Shown: positions 8,526 through 17,780 of the stretch, piece after piece
Layout: each line of letters begins with the position of its first letter
Numbering within the stretch: position 1 is the stretch's first letter
Assembly: GCA_947498595.1 (NCBI GenBank)
Contig: CANMKX010000003.1
Span: forward strand, 1 to 64,000
Source of the DNA: an uncultured Aquimarina sp.
GTDB taxonomy: Bacteria; Bacteroidota; Bacteroidia; Flavobacteriales; Flavobacteriaceae
Reading direction: 5' to 3'
Length of the DNA: 64,000 nt
Translations under genes and position numbers: made by a program
The notes under the pieces: generated by a model
What the model saw: the letters and a program-made list of their open reading frames with translations, nothing else
Database searches by the model: none
Told to the model about the DNA's origin: nothing

Positions 8526-10055
8526 ATGAACAAAAAAGTTATCCTAATGATTCTTGACGGATGGGGAATGTCTCCTGATCCTAAAGTATCTGCCATAGAT
8601 CATGCAAAAACTCCATTTATTGATGAGTTATATACAAAATACCCTAATGCTTCGTTACGAACTGATGGTCTTCATGTTGGTTTACCAGATGGTCAAATGG
8701 GAAATAGTGAAGTTGGTCATATGAATTTAGGGGCTGGTCGTATCGTTTATCAAGATTTAGCAAAAATTAACTTAGCAATACAAAATGATACTCTTAAAGA
8801 AGAAGTAATACTTAATAATACATTTAATTATGCTAAGAAACATAACAAAAAAATTCATTTATTAGGCTTAGTAAGCGATGGTGGAGTACATTCTCATATC
8901 AATCATATAAAAGGATTATTAGATGCTGCTAAAGCTCATAATCTAGAACAAGTATATCTACATGCATTCACAGATGGTAGAGATGTGGATCCAAAATCTG
9001 GTATCTCACATATAGAAAGTATTCAAAATCATATGGAGAAAACTACTGGGCAATTAGCTTCAGTTATCGGGCGCTATTATGCTATGGATAGAGATAAACG
9101 TTGGGAAAGAGTACAACTTGCATATGATTTACTTGTTAATGGAAAAGGAAAATCTAGCACTAATGCTATAGAAAGTATTCAAGAAAGTTATAATAATGAT
9201 GTTACGGATGAATTTATTGAACCTATTGTAATTACAAGTAATCAAACTCCTGTAGCAACCATTAACAACGATGATGTTGTTATTTTTTTTAACTTCAGAA
9301 CTGATCGTGGTCGTGAACTAACCGAAATGTTATCGCAAAACGACATGCCTGAATTCAATACTAAAAAATTGCCACTACATTATGTCACTATGACTAATTA
9401 TGATGATAATTTTAAAGGAATCAATGTTATATATGATAAAGATAACATCTCCTCTACTCTTGGTGAAGTTTTAGAAAAAGCTGGAAAAACACAAATTCGT
9501 ATTGCAGAAACTGAAAAATATCCTCATGTTACTTTCTTTTTTTCTGGAGGTCGTGAAGAACCTTTTGAAGGAGAGCATAGAATTTTACGTAATTCTCCTA
9601 AAGTAGCAACTTATGATTTACAGCCAGAGATGAGCGCTTATGAATTAAGAGATGCTTTAGTTCCCGAATTGCAAAAAGGAGAAGTTGACTTTGTTTGTTT
9701 AAATTTTGCAAATGGAGATATGGTAGGGCATACGGGGATTATGGAAGCTGCAATTAAAGCTTGTGAAACAGTAGATGAATGCGTAAAAGATATTGTCACT
9801 AATGGTCTTGATAATGGATATACTACAATATTAATTGCTGATCATGGTAATTGTGAAACGATGATTAATCCTGATGGTTCACCACATACTGCCCATACGA
9901 CAAATCCTGTACCTGTTATTCTTATAGATAATGAGTCTATACAAATCAATGATGGTATTTTAGGAGATATCGCTCCTACAATTTTGGATTTAATTGGAGT
10001 AGATAAACCATCTATCATGACACAAGATTCATTAATTGTTAGTACAGGTAAATAA
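8526..10055 (+). CDS. gpmI: 2,3-bisphosphoglycerate-independent phosphoglycerate mutase
   Basis: A 509-residue protein of the usual family length. It interconverts 3- and 2-phosphoglycerate in glycolysis and gluconeogenesis in the cytoplasm. The N-terminal metal site is in LMILDGWG (Asp11), and the catalytic serine is Ser61 in GQMGNSEVGHMNLGAGR, which forms the phosphoserine intermediate. The central phosphotransferase insert contains DGRDVDP and GRYYAMDRDKRWER. The C-terminal metal ligands lie in NFANGDMVGHTG, ADHGNCE and PHTAHTTNPVP. The ATG start follows a purine-rich stretch. Intact, with no unusual features. Confidence 0.98.
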   Translation: MNKKVILMILDGWGMSPDPKVSAIDHAKTPFIDELYTKYPNASLRTDGLHVGLPDGQMGNSEVGHMNLGAGRIVYQDLAKINLAIQNDTLKEEVILNNTFNYAKKHNKKIHLLGLVSDGGVHSHINHIKGLLDAAKAHNLEQVYLHAFTDGRDVDPKSGISHIESIQNHMEKTTGQLASVIGRYYAMDRDKRWERVQLAYDLLVNGKGKSSTNAIESIQESYNNDVTDEFIEPIVITSNQTPVATINNDDVVIFFNFRTDRGRELTEMLSQNDMPEFNTKKLPLHYVTMTNYDDNFKGINVIYDKDNISSTLGEVLEKAGKTQIRIAETEKYPHVTFFFSGGREEPFEGEHRILRNSPKVATYDLQPEMSAYELRDALVPELQKGEVDFVCLNFANGDMVGHTGIMEAAIKACETVDECVKDIVTNGLDNGYTTILIADHGNCETMINPDGSPHTAHTTNPVPVILIDNESIQINDGILGDIAPTILDLIGVDKPSIMTQDSLIVSTGK

Positions 10056-10143
10056 ATAGTGAATCATTTGTTAAACTCTAATAAATTTTAAATCAAAAAA
10101 ACATGTTTATAGTATATTAGAGTAACTCAAAAATTCAACAATA

Positions 10144-10713
10144 ATGAAAAAAATTTTATTACTAAGCTTAACCTTAGTTATAATAGCTTGTAAAAGTACT
10201 GCTGTAACAAATACACATGCTACACAGGGTACTACTTCTAAGCAAAAGAATACTGTTACACAACAAGCAAAAAAAGATATTCTTATAGGTGTACAAACTA
10301 GATCTGCTCTTGAACAGGAGCCTTTTGGTAAGTGGTTTCTCAAAAATTATAAAAATTATAAAATTAATACTGAAACTATTTCTCAATTATCTCCAAAACT
10401 TAAAGATGTAACCATAAAAGCTTTTATGGGTACTTGGTGTGGGGATAGCAAACGAGAAACTCCTACTTTTTATAAAATTTTGGATGCTGTTAACTATGAT
10501 TATAATAAATTAGAATTGATAACTGTAGCAAGAAACAAAACAACTCCTAATAATTTAGAAAAAGGTTTTGATATTATACGCGTTCCTACTTTTATTTTTT
10601 ATAAAGATGGGAAGGAAATAGGTAGGTATGTAGAATATGCTAGAGAATCTTTAGAGAAAGATATGTTAGCAATTCTCTCTGGAGAAAATTACAAACATTC
10701 ATATGAAAATTAA
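10144..10713 (+). CDS. Thioredoxin-fold lipoprotein with single-Cys WCGDS motif
   Basis: 189 residues with a lipoprotein signal (VIIAC, Cys16), a low-complexity Thr/Gln linker, and a thioredoxin-like domain from about residue 88. The active-site segment is GTWCGDSKRETP (Cys99): it has only one cysteine (CxxS arrangement), so classic disulfide exchange is not expected. A later cis-Pro region is RVPTFIFYKDGKEIGRYVEY. The family resembles TlpA-like envelope thioredoxins. The missing second cysteine points to a thiol sensor, isomerase-like or peroxide-related role rather than a reductase; this is inference. The gene lies between gpmI and map with its own terminator. Confidence 0.8.
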   Translation: MKKILLLSLTLVIIACKSTAVTNTHATQGTTSKQKNTVTQQAKKDILIGVQTRSALEQEPFGKWFLKNYKNYKINTETISQLSPKLKDVTIKAFMGTWCGDSKRETPTFYKILDAVNYDYNKLELITVARNKTTPNNLEKGFDIIRVPTFIFYKDGKEIGRYVEYARESLEKDMLAILSGENYKHSYEN

Positions 10714-10735
10714 ATACTAATTTAAATACTGAAAT

Positions 10736-10760
10736 AACCCGAATATTAATTCGGGTTTTT
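10736..10760 (+). terminator. Rho-independent terminator after thioredoxin-like gene
   Basis: A 9-bp stem (10736-10744 with 10749-10757) with an ATTA loop runs into a T-tract. Confidence 0.85.
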
Positions 10761-10789
10761 ATTTGATTACATTCTAATTTTATTCTTTG

Positions 10790-10797
10790 TAAATTTG
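10790..10797 (+). promoter_or_regulatory. Candidate -7 box for map
   Basis: TAAATTTG matches TAnnTTTG and lies 49 bp before the map ATG. A TTTG at 10762-10765 is present but at 24 nt, longer than the preferred spacing. Confidence 0.4.
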
Positions 10798-10846
10798 TTC
10801 TATAAATACAATTCATTTTAGAGATTATCAAACATCAAAACAATCT

Positions 10847-11665
10847 ATGATCATAACCAAAACACGTGAAGAGATAGAGTTAATGCGCGAGAGTGCTCTT
10901 ATTGTTTCAAAAACATTAGGAATGCTAGCTACCGAAGTTAAACCTGGAGTAACTACATTACATTTAGATAAATTAGCTGAAGAATTTATAAGAGATCATG
11001 GCGCTATCCCTGGTTTTTTAGGGTTATATGACTTCCCTAATACTCTATGTATGAGTCCTAATTCTCAAGTAGTTCACGGTATTCCGAATAATACTCCATT
11101 AGAAGAAGGAGATATTATTTCTATAGATTGTGGTACAATCAAAAATGGTTTTTATGGAGATCATGCTTATACATTTACTGTTGGAGAGGTTTCTCCTGAA
11201 GTTGAACGTTTATTGAGAATTACTAAAGAATCTTTATATATAGGTATTGCTGAATTAAAAGTTAACAATCGTGTAGGTGATGTAGGCTATGCTATTCAGA
11301 AATTCACAGAAGATGCTGGCTATGGTGTCGTTAGAGAATTAGTAGGTCATGGTTTAGGTCGTACAATGCACGAAGATCCAGAAATGCCTAATTATGGTCG
11401 CAGAGGTAAAGGAAAAAAATTCATTGAAGGAATGGTAGTTGCTATAGAACCTATGACTAATATGGGAACACATCGAATTAAACAACATAGAGATGGATGG
11501 ACAATAACTACCAAAGATGGGAAACCAAGTGCTCACTTTGAACATGATATTGCTATTATTGATGGAAAGCCTGAAATTTTGTCAACTTTCAAATACATAA
11601 ATAAAGCATTAGGTATTGAAACAGATGAAGAAGACGCTTTTAGACAAGAACTTTTGACTGTTTAA
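10847..11665 (+). CDS. map: Type I methionine aminopeptidase
   Basis: 272 residues. It removes the N-terminal Met from nascent proteins in the cytoplasm. All five metal ligands can be placed: Asp94 (SIDCG), Asp105 (YGDHA), His168 (VGHGLG), Glu201 (AIEPM) and Glu232 (FEHDIA). His77 (VVHGIP) and His175 (MHEDPEMPNYG) are the catalytic histidines. There is no N-terminal zinc finger or type II insert. Length and motifs fit type Ia. The ATG start gives the standard N terminus (MIITKTREEIELMR). It is an isolated single gene, not next to secY or infA as in many bacteria. Confidence 0.97.
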   Translation: MIITKTREEIELMRESALIVSKTLGMLATEVKPGVTTLHLDKLAEEFIRDHGAIPGFLGLYDFPNTLCMSPNSQVVHGIPNNTPLEEGDIISIDCGTIKNGFYGDHAYTFTVGEVSPEVERLLRITKESLYIGIAELKVNNRVGDVGYAIQKFTEDAGYGVVRELVGHGLGRTMHEDPEMPNYGRRGKGKKFIEGMVVAIEPMTNMGTHRIKQHRDGWTITTKDGKPSAHFEHDIAIIDGKPEILSTFKYINKALGIETDEEDAFRQELLTV

Positions 11666-11690
11666 TATAAGATCTTAGATATAAAACATA

Positions 11691-11732
11691 GTCTTAAAGA
11701 TATTTAATCATATCTTTAAGGCTTTTATTTTT
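11691..11732 (+). terminator. Likely terminator after map
   Basis: An 11-bp stem (11693-11703 with 11710-11720) is followed by an interrupted T-rich tract; it ends only 8 bp before the next ATG. Confidence 0.6.
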
Positions 11733-11739
11733 ACATGAA

Positions 11740-12507
11740 ATGAAAACGCTTTTTAAATTTATTCTCAATAAAATTCCAAGACCATTATTAATACGTTTAA
11801 GTTATATAGCTCGTCCTATTATTGCTTTTTTCTTACAAGGTAAACGGTTCACTGATCCAATTGACAATAGAAGTTTCTCAAAATTTCTTCCTTATGGCTA
11901 TGAAAATTCAAGAGAAAATGTGCTTTCACCTTCTACTTTATCGTTAGAACGTCATAGATTGCTATGGTTATATTTAAAGGATCAAACTGATTTTTTCTCT
12001 AAACCTTCAAAAGTATTACATTTTGCACCAGAACAAGCATTTTACAAGCGGTTTAGAAAACTTCAACATCTAGAATATACTACAACAGATTTATTATCCC
12101 CTTTGGCTGATGTTAAAGCAGATATTTGTGACCTTCCGTTTAAAGCTAACAGCTATGATATCATTTTTTGTAATCACGTATTGGAACATATCCCCGATGA
12201 TACAAAAGCAATGCAAGAGTTATTTAGAGTATTAAAACCTGGTGGTATGGCAATTCTGCAAATTCCTCAAGATTTAAACAGAGATATTACATTTGAAGAT
12301 AATAGTATTACTGATCCTAAAGAGCGCGCTAAGATATTTGGTCAATACGATCATGTTCGTATTTATGGAAGGGATTATTTTGACAAATTACGTTCTGTAG
12401 GTTTTAAGGTAGATGAAATTGACTTTACAGCTATTCTATCTTCTGAAGAAGTTACAAAATACTGTCTTGCTAAAGGAGAAATATTACCTATCTGTTACAA
12501 ACTCTAA
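11740..12507 (+). CDS. Class I SAM-dependent methyltransferase
   Basis: 255 residues, Methyltransf_11 type. The N-terminal 90 residues are basic and hydrophobic, before the Rossmann core. Motif I is VLHFAPEQAFYKRF, which lacks the usual glycine-rich loop but is typical of a subgroup of these enzymes. Later motifs are DLLSPLADVKADICDLPF and NHVLEHIPDDTKAMQELFRVLKPGG, containing the post-motif-II LEHI and the motif-III-like Gly-Gly. The substrate cannot be inferred; homologues are often near lipid, quinone or glycan genes, but no such gene adjoins here. The start is the ATG directly after the map terminator. Confidence 0.82.
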   Translation: MKTLFKFILNKIPRPLLIRLSYIARPIIAFFLQGKRFTDPIDNRSFSKFLPYGYENSRENVLSPSTLSLERHRLLWLYLKDQTDFFSKPSKVLHFAPEQAFYKRFRKLQHLEYTTTDLLSPLADVKADICDLPFKANSYDIIFCNHVLEHIPDDTKAMQELFRVLKPGGMAILQIPQDLNRDITFEDNSITDPKERAKIFGQYDHVRIYGRDYFDKLRSVGFKVDEIDFTAILSSEEVTKYCLAKGEILPICYKL

Positions 12508-12633
12508 TTTAGATCACTAAAAGAGGGAGGTTGTTGATAAAAATAACGTAATCATTTTCTTACAAATATTATTCTTTTGAGGATGATTTTATAGTAAGAA
12601 AAAAACAGTTTTATTTATAAAACTAAACTATTT

Positions 12634-13662
12634 TTATTCAGGAAATCCATTTAAAGCCAGTTTCTTTAATTCTTTATTTGCATCTTCATAAATAAAATAC
12701 ACTTTAAGTTCAGAGTGAGTTGCGAGCATTCTTTTCACTTTTTCAATTCCCATACTTTTAAAAGTTGTAGCATAAGCATCTGCTAACATACAGTTATCCG
12801 CAATAACGGACACACTTAAAACATTTGTTTTACTAGGATATCCTGTTTTAGTATCGATAATATGTGCGTATCTTTTTCCGTTTTCATCAACTTTAAATTT
12901 TCTATAGCTACCTGAGGTCGCCATAGCTTCATTAGATAATGTAATAATTTTACTATAAGATATTGAACCATCAAAATTTGGATCTTCTATTCCAACAGTC
13001 CAATCATTCTTTTTAAAAGTATTCCTACCTTTAGTACGGATCTCTCCTCCTATTTCTACTAAATAGTTTTGATGTCCCTTACTCTCCAAAAAATCATAAA
13101 AAACATCTACTGCATATCCTTTTGCTATAGCATTAAAATCAATTCTAGTTTCTTTATGCTCTTTAAGAATTTTTTTCTCTTTTAATTGAACTTTATCGAG
13201 ACCAACTGTTTCTAATAGTTTCTCTATTTTAAGACTGTCTAAGCTTTCTATTTCTCCTTCTGGACCAAATCCCCAGGCATTAACAATTACGCCGATAGTT
13301 GGGTCGTATACACCATTGGTGTTTTTATATACTTCTTTAGAAGCTAGAAAAACTTTTTTAAAATGCGAATCTATCTGTACCGTTGTATCTCCATTATTTA
13401 TTCGAGTTATATCTGTCTCTTCTTGGTATGTAGACATAGATTGGTTTATAACATTTACTAAACTATCGTACGACTTCTTATAATTTCTTTTTACAGAGTC
13501 TATAAAAGTTACACTATAGGTAGTTCCAAATGCCTTTCCACCAGCAATATTTGTGAATAAAGAAGGTTTTTCAGCATTCTCTTTTTTACTTATTTTTCTT
13601 GTACAGGCAAAGCAAGATATAATGACAAAAAAACATATAACAACTCTTTTCATTTTATTCAA
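12634..13662 (-). CDS. apbE: FAD:protein FMN transferase (ApbE), lipoprotein
   Basis: 342 residues with a lipoprotein signal (ISCFAC, Cys20). ApbE covalently attaches FMN from FAD to a threonine in NqrB and NqrC through a phosphoester bond, on the periplasmic side. Family motifs are visible: AFGTTYSVTF near the N terminus, GVYDPTIGVIVNAWGFGP, RIDFNAIAKGYAVD, YLVEIGGEIRTKG, and the metal-binding region RYAHIIDTKTGYP, then ADAYATTF. It starts 3 bp after the stop of the small conserved gene, which suggests translational coupling, and sits at the end of the nqr-linked cluster. Its substrate proteins are encoded 4-6 kb upstream on the same strand. Confidence 0.95.
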   Translation of the reverse strand: MNKMKRVVICFFVIISCFACTRKISKKENAEKPSLFTNIAGGKAFGTTYSVTFIDSVKRNYKKSYDSLVNVINQSMSTYQEETDITRINNGDTTVQIDSHFKKVFLASKEVYKNTNGVYDPTIGVIVNAWGFGPEGEIESLDSLKIEKLLETVGLDKVQLKEKKILKEHKETRIDFNAIAKGYAVDVFYDFLESKGHQNYLVEIGGEIRTKGRNTFKKNDWTVGIEDPNFDGSISYSKIITLSNEAMATSGSYRKFKVDENGKRYAHIIDTKTGYPSKTNVLSVSVIADNCMLADAYATTFKSMGIEKVKRMLATHSELKVYFIYEDANKELKKLALNGFPE

Positions 13663-13665
13663 TAT

Positions 13666-14043
13666 TTAATTCAAATGTACATCTATAGCTTGTATTCCAT
13701 TGTATTCTAAACCATAATCTTCATTCAAAAACACTGGTAACATTGGATCGTTGGGATTTTGCAATCCAACACCTGCATAAAGTATTTTAGCTTTATGCTC
13801 TTGAGCATGTTTTTTAAAACTCTCCATCCAGATCATATCATAATTATTCGGGTTGTCTGGATAAGCTATAGCTTTCACTATTACAAAAAAGCGTTGATTA
13901 TTTTTATCAATACATACAAATTGTGGGTTTTTACCCAATTTGCTATTTATAGCAATAAATTCGAATCCTCTTTCTTCTAATTCTTTTCCAACAATATTCA
14001 TTGCTAGATTATGTAGTTCTTGTTTTGTTAATGCTTTTCCCAT
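13666..14043 (-). CDS. Small conserved protein in nqr-apbE cluster (function unknown)
   Basis: 125 residues, soluble, no signal peptide or cysteine cluster. The pattern is an N-terminal helix (LTKQELHNLAMNIVGKELE), then alternating strands including QFVCIDKNNQRFFVIVKAI, a Trp-containing stretch YDMIWMESFKKHAQ, and KILYAGVGL. The alpha/beta layout recalls nuclease-like or NERD-like folds but no catalytic set is visible. Homologues are often labelled Na+-NQR subunit F in databases; nothing here (no ferredoxin or FAD domain) supports that name. It lies 3 bp before apbE and 69 bp after the DUF4846 gene, so a role linked to flavinylation or NQR is inferred from position only. Confidence 0.65.
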   Translation of the reverse strand: MGKALTKQELHNLAMNIVGKELEERGFEFIAINSKLGKNPQFVCIDKNNQRFFVIVKAIAYPDNPNNYDMIWMESFKKHAQEHKAKILYAGVGLQNPNDPMLPVFLNEDYGLEYNGIQAIDVHLN

Positions 14044-14112
14044 AAGATTACAAAGATACTATTTTGCTATGGTTTTACCTTAATCAATAAAATCACTGAA
14101 AATTATTTTATA

Positions 14113-14988
14113 CTATTTAAATCTAATAAATTTAGGTTCTTCAAAATAATATCCTGGAACATAAATAGTTTCTTTCTCAACGAATTCGTACCAAGGAGAT
14201 TGACTACTATCTTCAAAGTTCTTAAGTAAACAAACACTTTGAGCCGGAGTATTACCTTGAACTAAGGCATATTTTTTATCTCCTTTTTCATTAACGATTT
14301 CATCAACAATGATTACAATGTGTCCTGGAGTACCAGGAGTTACTAACATATCCCCAAGTTTTATTTCTTTACTTTTTATTTTTTCCATTTCATTATACAT
14401 AGATAAAGTTCCTGCATAAGTATAGATTAAGTTCAAATATTTATAAAAATTCTTTTTAGAACTATTTGCTTTTGCTGTTTTATGAAAAGTAACTTTATTC
14501 CCTTTTATTTTAGGACGATATCCTTCTGCATATTTTTTCCATGAACAATAATGACCTGATGTAAATTTAAATCCAATTTTATCTTTTAGATTTTTCTCCC
14601 ATAAATATTCTGCACGAATACGCATTAATGCATCCGCACATTGTTGTAATCCATTAGAAGGTACAGGAATCTCTAAAATAGCTTCGTGCCAATGCTGTGT
14701 AAAATACTCACTTCCGTCATAATTTATGATTTTACTCCCATATGGTTTCAATTTATAATTTCTTAAATATTCTTGAAAACTTCCTTTGGGATACTCTATT
14801 CTTTTAAAGCCTTGTGGCAAAAGAATTCTTTTATGCAGTGTATTTTCTTCTTTATCAATATAATCATTGATAACAGCATCAAAAACAAAACCTTTAACAT
14901 GGTTTGTAGCTACTTTACCTTTAGAAGTGTTTCTTAATAAGATGAGAGCTATAATGGAAAAAACTAAAGCGAAAATATATTTTTTCAT
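14113..14988 (-). CDS. DUF4846 family exported protein
   Basis: 291 residues with an N-terminal membrane anchor or signal (about 1-18). The body matches what I know as DUF4846: HWHEAILEIPVPSNGLQQCA, then ADALMRIRAEYLWE, FTSGHYCSWKKYAEGYRP, and a late segment LGDMLVTPGTPGHIVIIVDE with LVQGNTPAQ. The last part (PGHIVIIVDE plus a buried Cys and GNTPAQ) resembles NlpC/P60- or amidase-like papain folds, with Cys in GHYCSW and His in PGHIVII as possible catalytic residues; this is inference. It follows nqrF after a terminator at 15058-15090 and precedes the small gene and apbE, so it may be transcribed separately from nqr. Confidence 0.75.
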   Translation of the reverse strand: MKKYIFALVFSIIALILLRNTSKGKVATNHVKGFVFDAVINDYIDKEENTLHKRILLPQGFKRIEYPKGSFQEYLRNYKLKPYGSKIINYDGSEYFTQHWHEAILEIPVPSNGLQQCADALMRIRAEYLWEKNLKDKIGFKFTSGHYCSWKKYAEGYRPKIKGNKVTFHKTAKANSSKKNFYKYLNLIYTYAGTLSMYNEMEKIKSKEIKLGDMLVTPGTPGHIVIIVDEIVNEKGDKKYALVQGNTPAQSVCLLKNFEDSSQSPWYEFVEKETIYVPGYYFEEPKFIRFK

Positions 14989-15057
14989 AGATTGACAGAT
15001 GATTTATATTCTAAACTAAGATCTTTCAACAAAAGTATGTTACAAAATATAGTAAAT

Positions 15058-15090
15058 AAAAAAATCGGTACATAAGTACCGATTTTTTAT
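15058..15090 (-). terminator. Terminator between nqrF and DUF4846 gene
   Basis: A 13-bp stem (about 15059-15071 with 15076-15088) with an ATAA loop, with A/T runs on both sides, lies just past the nqrF stop on the minus strand. Confidence 0.85.
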
Positions 15091-15106
15091 ATATGATTCT
15101 TTTAGT

Positions 15107-16414
15107 TTATCCACCAAAGTCGTCAAATCTGATGTTTTCATCCGCTAATCCGAAATCTTCACCCATTTTTTGAACAGCTTTATTCATTAATGGTGGTCCA
15201 CAGAAATATAATTCTAAATCTTCTGGAGCTTCATGATGATTTAAATAGTTCTCGATCACACAATTGTGAATAAACCCTACAAATCCATCTCCAGGAGCAT
15301 CAATATTTTCTTTTACTTTCCAATTATCTTCTTCCATTGGTTCAGACAATGCTAAGTAAAATTTAAAATTAGGAAAATCTTTTTCTAATGCTTTAAAATG
15401 ATCCAAATAGAATAATTCACGCTTAGAACGACCTCCGTACCAATAAGTAACTTTTCTTCCAGTTTTTAATGTTCTGAATAAGTGATATAAGTGAGAACGC
15501 ATTGGTGCCATACCAGCTCCTCCACCTACATATAACATTTCAGCTTCTGACTCATTAATGAAGAATTCTCCATAAGGTCCAGAAATCGTACACTTATCAC
15601 CTTTTTTCAAATTAAAGATGTAAGATGAAGCTACACCAGGATTTACATCCATCCAACCATTTTTGGCTCTATCCCATGGTGGAGTAGCAATACGAACATT
15701 TAACATAATTTCTCTACCTTCTGCTGGGTAAGAGGCCATAGAATAAGCTCTTTCTACCAACTCAGTATTTTTCATTACTAATGGCCATAAACCGAATTTA
15801 TCCCATTCTGCTTTGAATTTGTCTGGAGTTTCATGCTCTTCTGGGTGAGCAGTAATATCCATTTCAGAGAAATTAACTTCACATGGTGGTATTTCAATTT
15901 GAATATATCCACCTGCTTTGTACCCCATATCTTCTGGAATTTCTACAACGAATTCCTTAATAAATGAAGCTACATTATAATTTCGAACAACAACAGCTTC
16001 CCATTTCTTAATTCCAAAAACTTCTTCTGGGATAGAAATATTCATATCTTGTTTCACTTTTACTTGACAAGATAAACGTGCACCGTGTTGTAATTGTTTA
16101 CGAGTAAAATGTGGTGTCTCTGTAGGTAAAGCTTCTCCTCCACCTTCATGTACATGACATTCACATTGTATACAAGTTCCACCACCACCACATGCTGATG
16201 GTAAAAATATTTTTTCAGAACCTAAAGTAGATAATAAAGTTCCTCCTGAAGGTACTTCTATCTCTTTTTCTCCATTGATGGTAATTTTCACATTACCTGA
16301 AGGCAATAATTTATCTTTAGCAAATATTAAAATACCTACTAAAATTAGAACTAACACTAGCAATGAAATCACCGTGATAGTTATTGCCCCACCTGTTGAC
16401 GCTAAATAAATCAT
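15107..16414 (-). CDS. nqrF: Na+-translocating NADH:quinone reductase subunit F
   Basis: 435 residues, a little longer than the usual ~407. It is the electron entry subunit, oxidising NADH. An N-terminal TM helix (about 8-32) is followed by a 2Fe-2S ferredoxin domain with Cys75, Cys81, Cys84 and Cys116 ([13 protein letters not shown] and SCQ). Then comes a ferredoxin-reductase-type FAD domain with RAYSMASYP and an NADH domain with [15 protein letters not shown] and FCGPP, ending FDDFGG. It is the last nqr gene, with a 1-bp gap to nqrE and a terminator after it. Confidence 0.98.
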   Translation of the reverse strand: MIYLASTGGAITITVISLLVLVLILVGILIFAKDKLLPSGNVKITINGEKEIEVPSGGTLLSTLGSEKIFLPSACGGGGTCIQCECHVHEGGGEALPTETPHFTRKQLQHGARLSCQVKVKQDMNISIPEEVFGIKKWEAVVVRNYNVASFIKEFVVEIPEDMGYKAGGYIQIEIPPCEVNFSEMDITAHPEEHETPDKFKAEWDKFGLWPLVMKNTELVERAYSMASYPAEGREIMLNVRIATPPWDRAKNGWMDVNPGVASSYIFNLKKGDKCTISGPYGEFFINESEAEMLYVGGGAGMAPMRSHLYHLFRTLKTGRKVTYWYGGRSKRELFYLDHFKALEKDFPNFKFYLALSEPMEEDNWKVKENIDAPGDGFVGFIHNCVIENYLNHHEAPEDLELYFCGPPLMNKAVQKMGEDFGLADENIRFDDFGG

Positions 16415-16415
16415 C

Positions 16416-17129
16416 TTATTTTATTGCTTTACTATTAGTATTATCAGCTACTGTCTTTGTTTCTTCAACTTCAACTTGAACTGTCTTTTCTTCTTTTTTC
16501 GCTTCACCGTCACCACCTGTTAACATTCCTCCAAAACTATTGAAACCAATAGCCATAAGTCCTGTTATGATAAAAGTTATACCCAATCCACGTAATGGTC
16601 CTGGAACATTAGAGTAACGAATTTTTTCACGAATAGCAGCAATTGCTAAAATCGCTAAAAACCATCCTATTCCAGATCCTACACCATAAGTAGTTGCTAA
16701 ACCTATAGTAGCGAATTCTTTCTGTTGCATGAATAAAGAACCTCCTAAGATAGCACAGTTTACTGCAATAAGTGGTAAAAAGATACCTAATGAATTATAT
16801 AATGAAGGTGAAAATTTCTCAACAATAATTTCTACCAATTGCACCATTGTAGCAATTGTTGCGATAAAAAGAATGAATGTTAAGAAACTTAAATCATACT
16901 CTGCATATTCTGGGCCTAACCAAGTTAAAGCACCATCTCTTAGCAAATATTGATCTAATAACCAGTTTAATGGCATTGTGATTGCTAATACAAATATAAC
17001 AGCTGCTCCTAGACCTACTGCTGTAGATACTTTTTTAGAAACCGCTAAGTAAGAACACATTCCTAAGAAATATGCAAATACCATATTTTCAACAAATATC
17101 GATTTTAAAAATAATTCTAAATATTCCAT
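16416..17129 (-). CDS. nqrE: Na+-translocating NADH:quinone reductase subunit E
   Basis: 237 residues with six predicted TM helices, including [16 protein letters not shown] near the N terminus and [17 protein letters not shown] in the middle. NqrD and NqrE are paired integral subunits with cysteines holding a 2Fe-2S centre in the membrane; Cys25 and Cys126 (NCAILGG) fit that role. The last ~35 residues are a highly charged tail ([19 protein letters not shown] region) that standard ~200-residue NqrE proteins lack. It lies 4 bp after nqrD and 1 bp before nqrF. Confidence 0.97.
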   Translation of the reverse strand: MEYLELFLKSIFVENMVFAYFLGMCSYLAVSKKVSTAVGLGAAVIFVLAITMPLNWLLDQYLLRDGALTWLGPEYAEYDLSFLTFILFIATIATMVQLVEIIVEKFSPSLYNSLGIFLPLIAVNCAILGGSLFMQQKEFATIGLATTYGVGSGIGWFLAILAIAAIREKIRYSNVPGPLRGLGITFIITGLMAIGFNSFGGMLTGGDGEAKKEEKTVQVEVEETKTVADNTNSKAIK

Positions 17130-17133
17130 AATT

Positions 17134-17778
17134 CTAGTGGTCTTCTATTAGTGCTTTATTTTTACTACGTTGTACCCAAATAATAATACCTACTACAATT
17201 AAGGCCATTGGTGCTAAAACCATGAAACCATTATTTTCGTATCCGTAAGCATATAATCCTGTTTTTTCTATTGGATCTCCAAATACTGGGTAACCAAAAA
17301 TAGTACCTACTCCTAATAACTCTCTAAAGAAAGCTACAATAATTAATAAGATACCATATCCTGCTGCATTACCAATTCCGTCTAAGAAAGCTGGCCAAGG
17401 TTTATTTCCTAAAGCAAAAGCTTCAAAACGTCCCATAATAATACAGTTCGTAATAATTAACCCAATAAAAGCTCCTAATTGTTTACTTAATTGGTAAGAA
17501 TATGCCTTTAATACTTGATCTACAATAATTACTAAAGTAGCTACTACTATTAATTGAACAATAATTCTGATCTTAGATGGAATAATATTACGCATTAAAG
17601 AGATAATTACATTACCTGCTCCTAAAACGAATATTACTGAAATTGCCATAATAATAGATGGCAATAATTGCGATGTTACTGCTAGTGCTGAACAAATCCC
17701 TAGTACTTGAATAGTTACTGGGTTGTTATCTGATAAGGGGTCTAAAATTAGCCCTTTGTGTTTTTTTGATAGTCCCAT
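17134..17778 (-). CDS. nqrD: Na+-translocating NADH:quinone reductase subunit D
   Basis: 214 residues, standard length, with six TM helices. Conserved segments include DPLSDNNPVTIQVLGICSAL at the N terminus (with Cys29) and IGLIITNCIIMGRFEAFAL in the middle (with Cys112), the two cysteines expected for the intramembrane Fe-S centre shared with NqrE. It is part of the Na+ channel of the NQR complex. Spacing is 2 bp after nqrC and 4 bp before nqrE, so translation is tightly coupled. Confidence 0.97.
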   Translation of the reverse strand: MGLSKKHKGLILDPLSDNNPVTIQVLGICSALAVTSQLLPSIIMAISVIFVLGAGNVIISLMRNIIPSKIRIIVQLIVVATLVIIVDQVLKAYSYQLSKQLGAFIGLIITNCIIMGRFEAFALGNKPWPAFLDGIGNAAGYGILLIIVAFFRELLGVGTIFGYPVFGDPIEKTGLYAYGYENNGFMVLAPMALIVVGIIIWVQRSKNKALIEDH

Positions 17779-17780
17779 AA

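Noticed and set aside
13666..14043. NqrF subunit label for the 125-residue gene
   Set aside because: True NqrF is encoded at 15107-16414 with all cofactor motifs; this protein has none.
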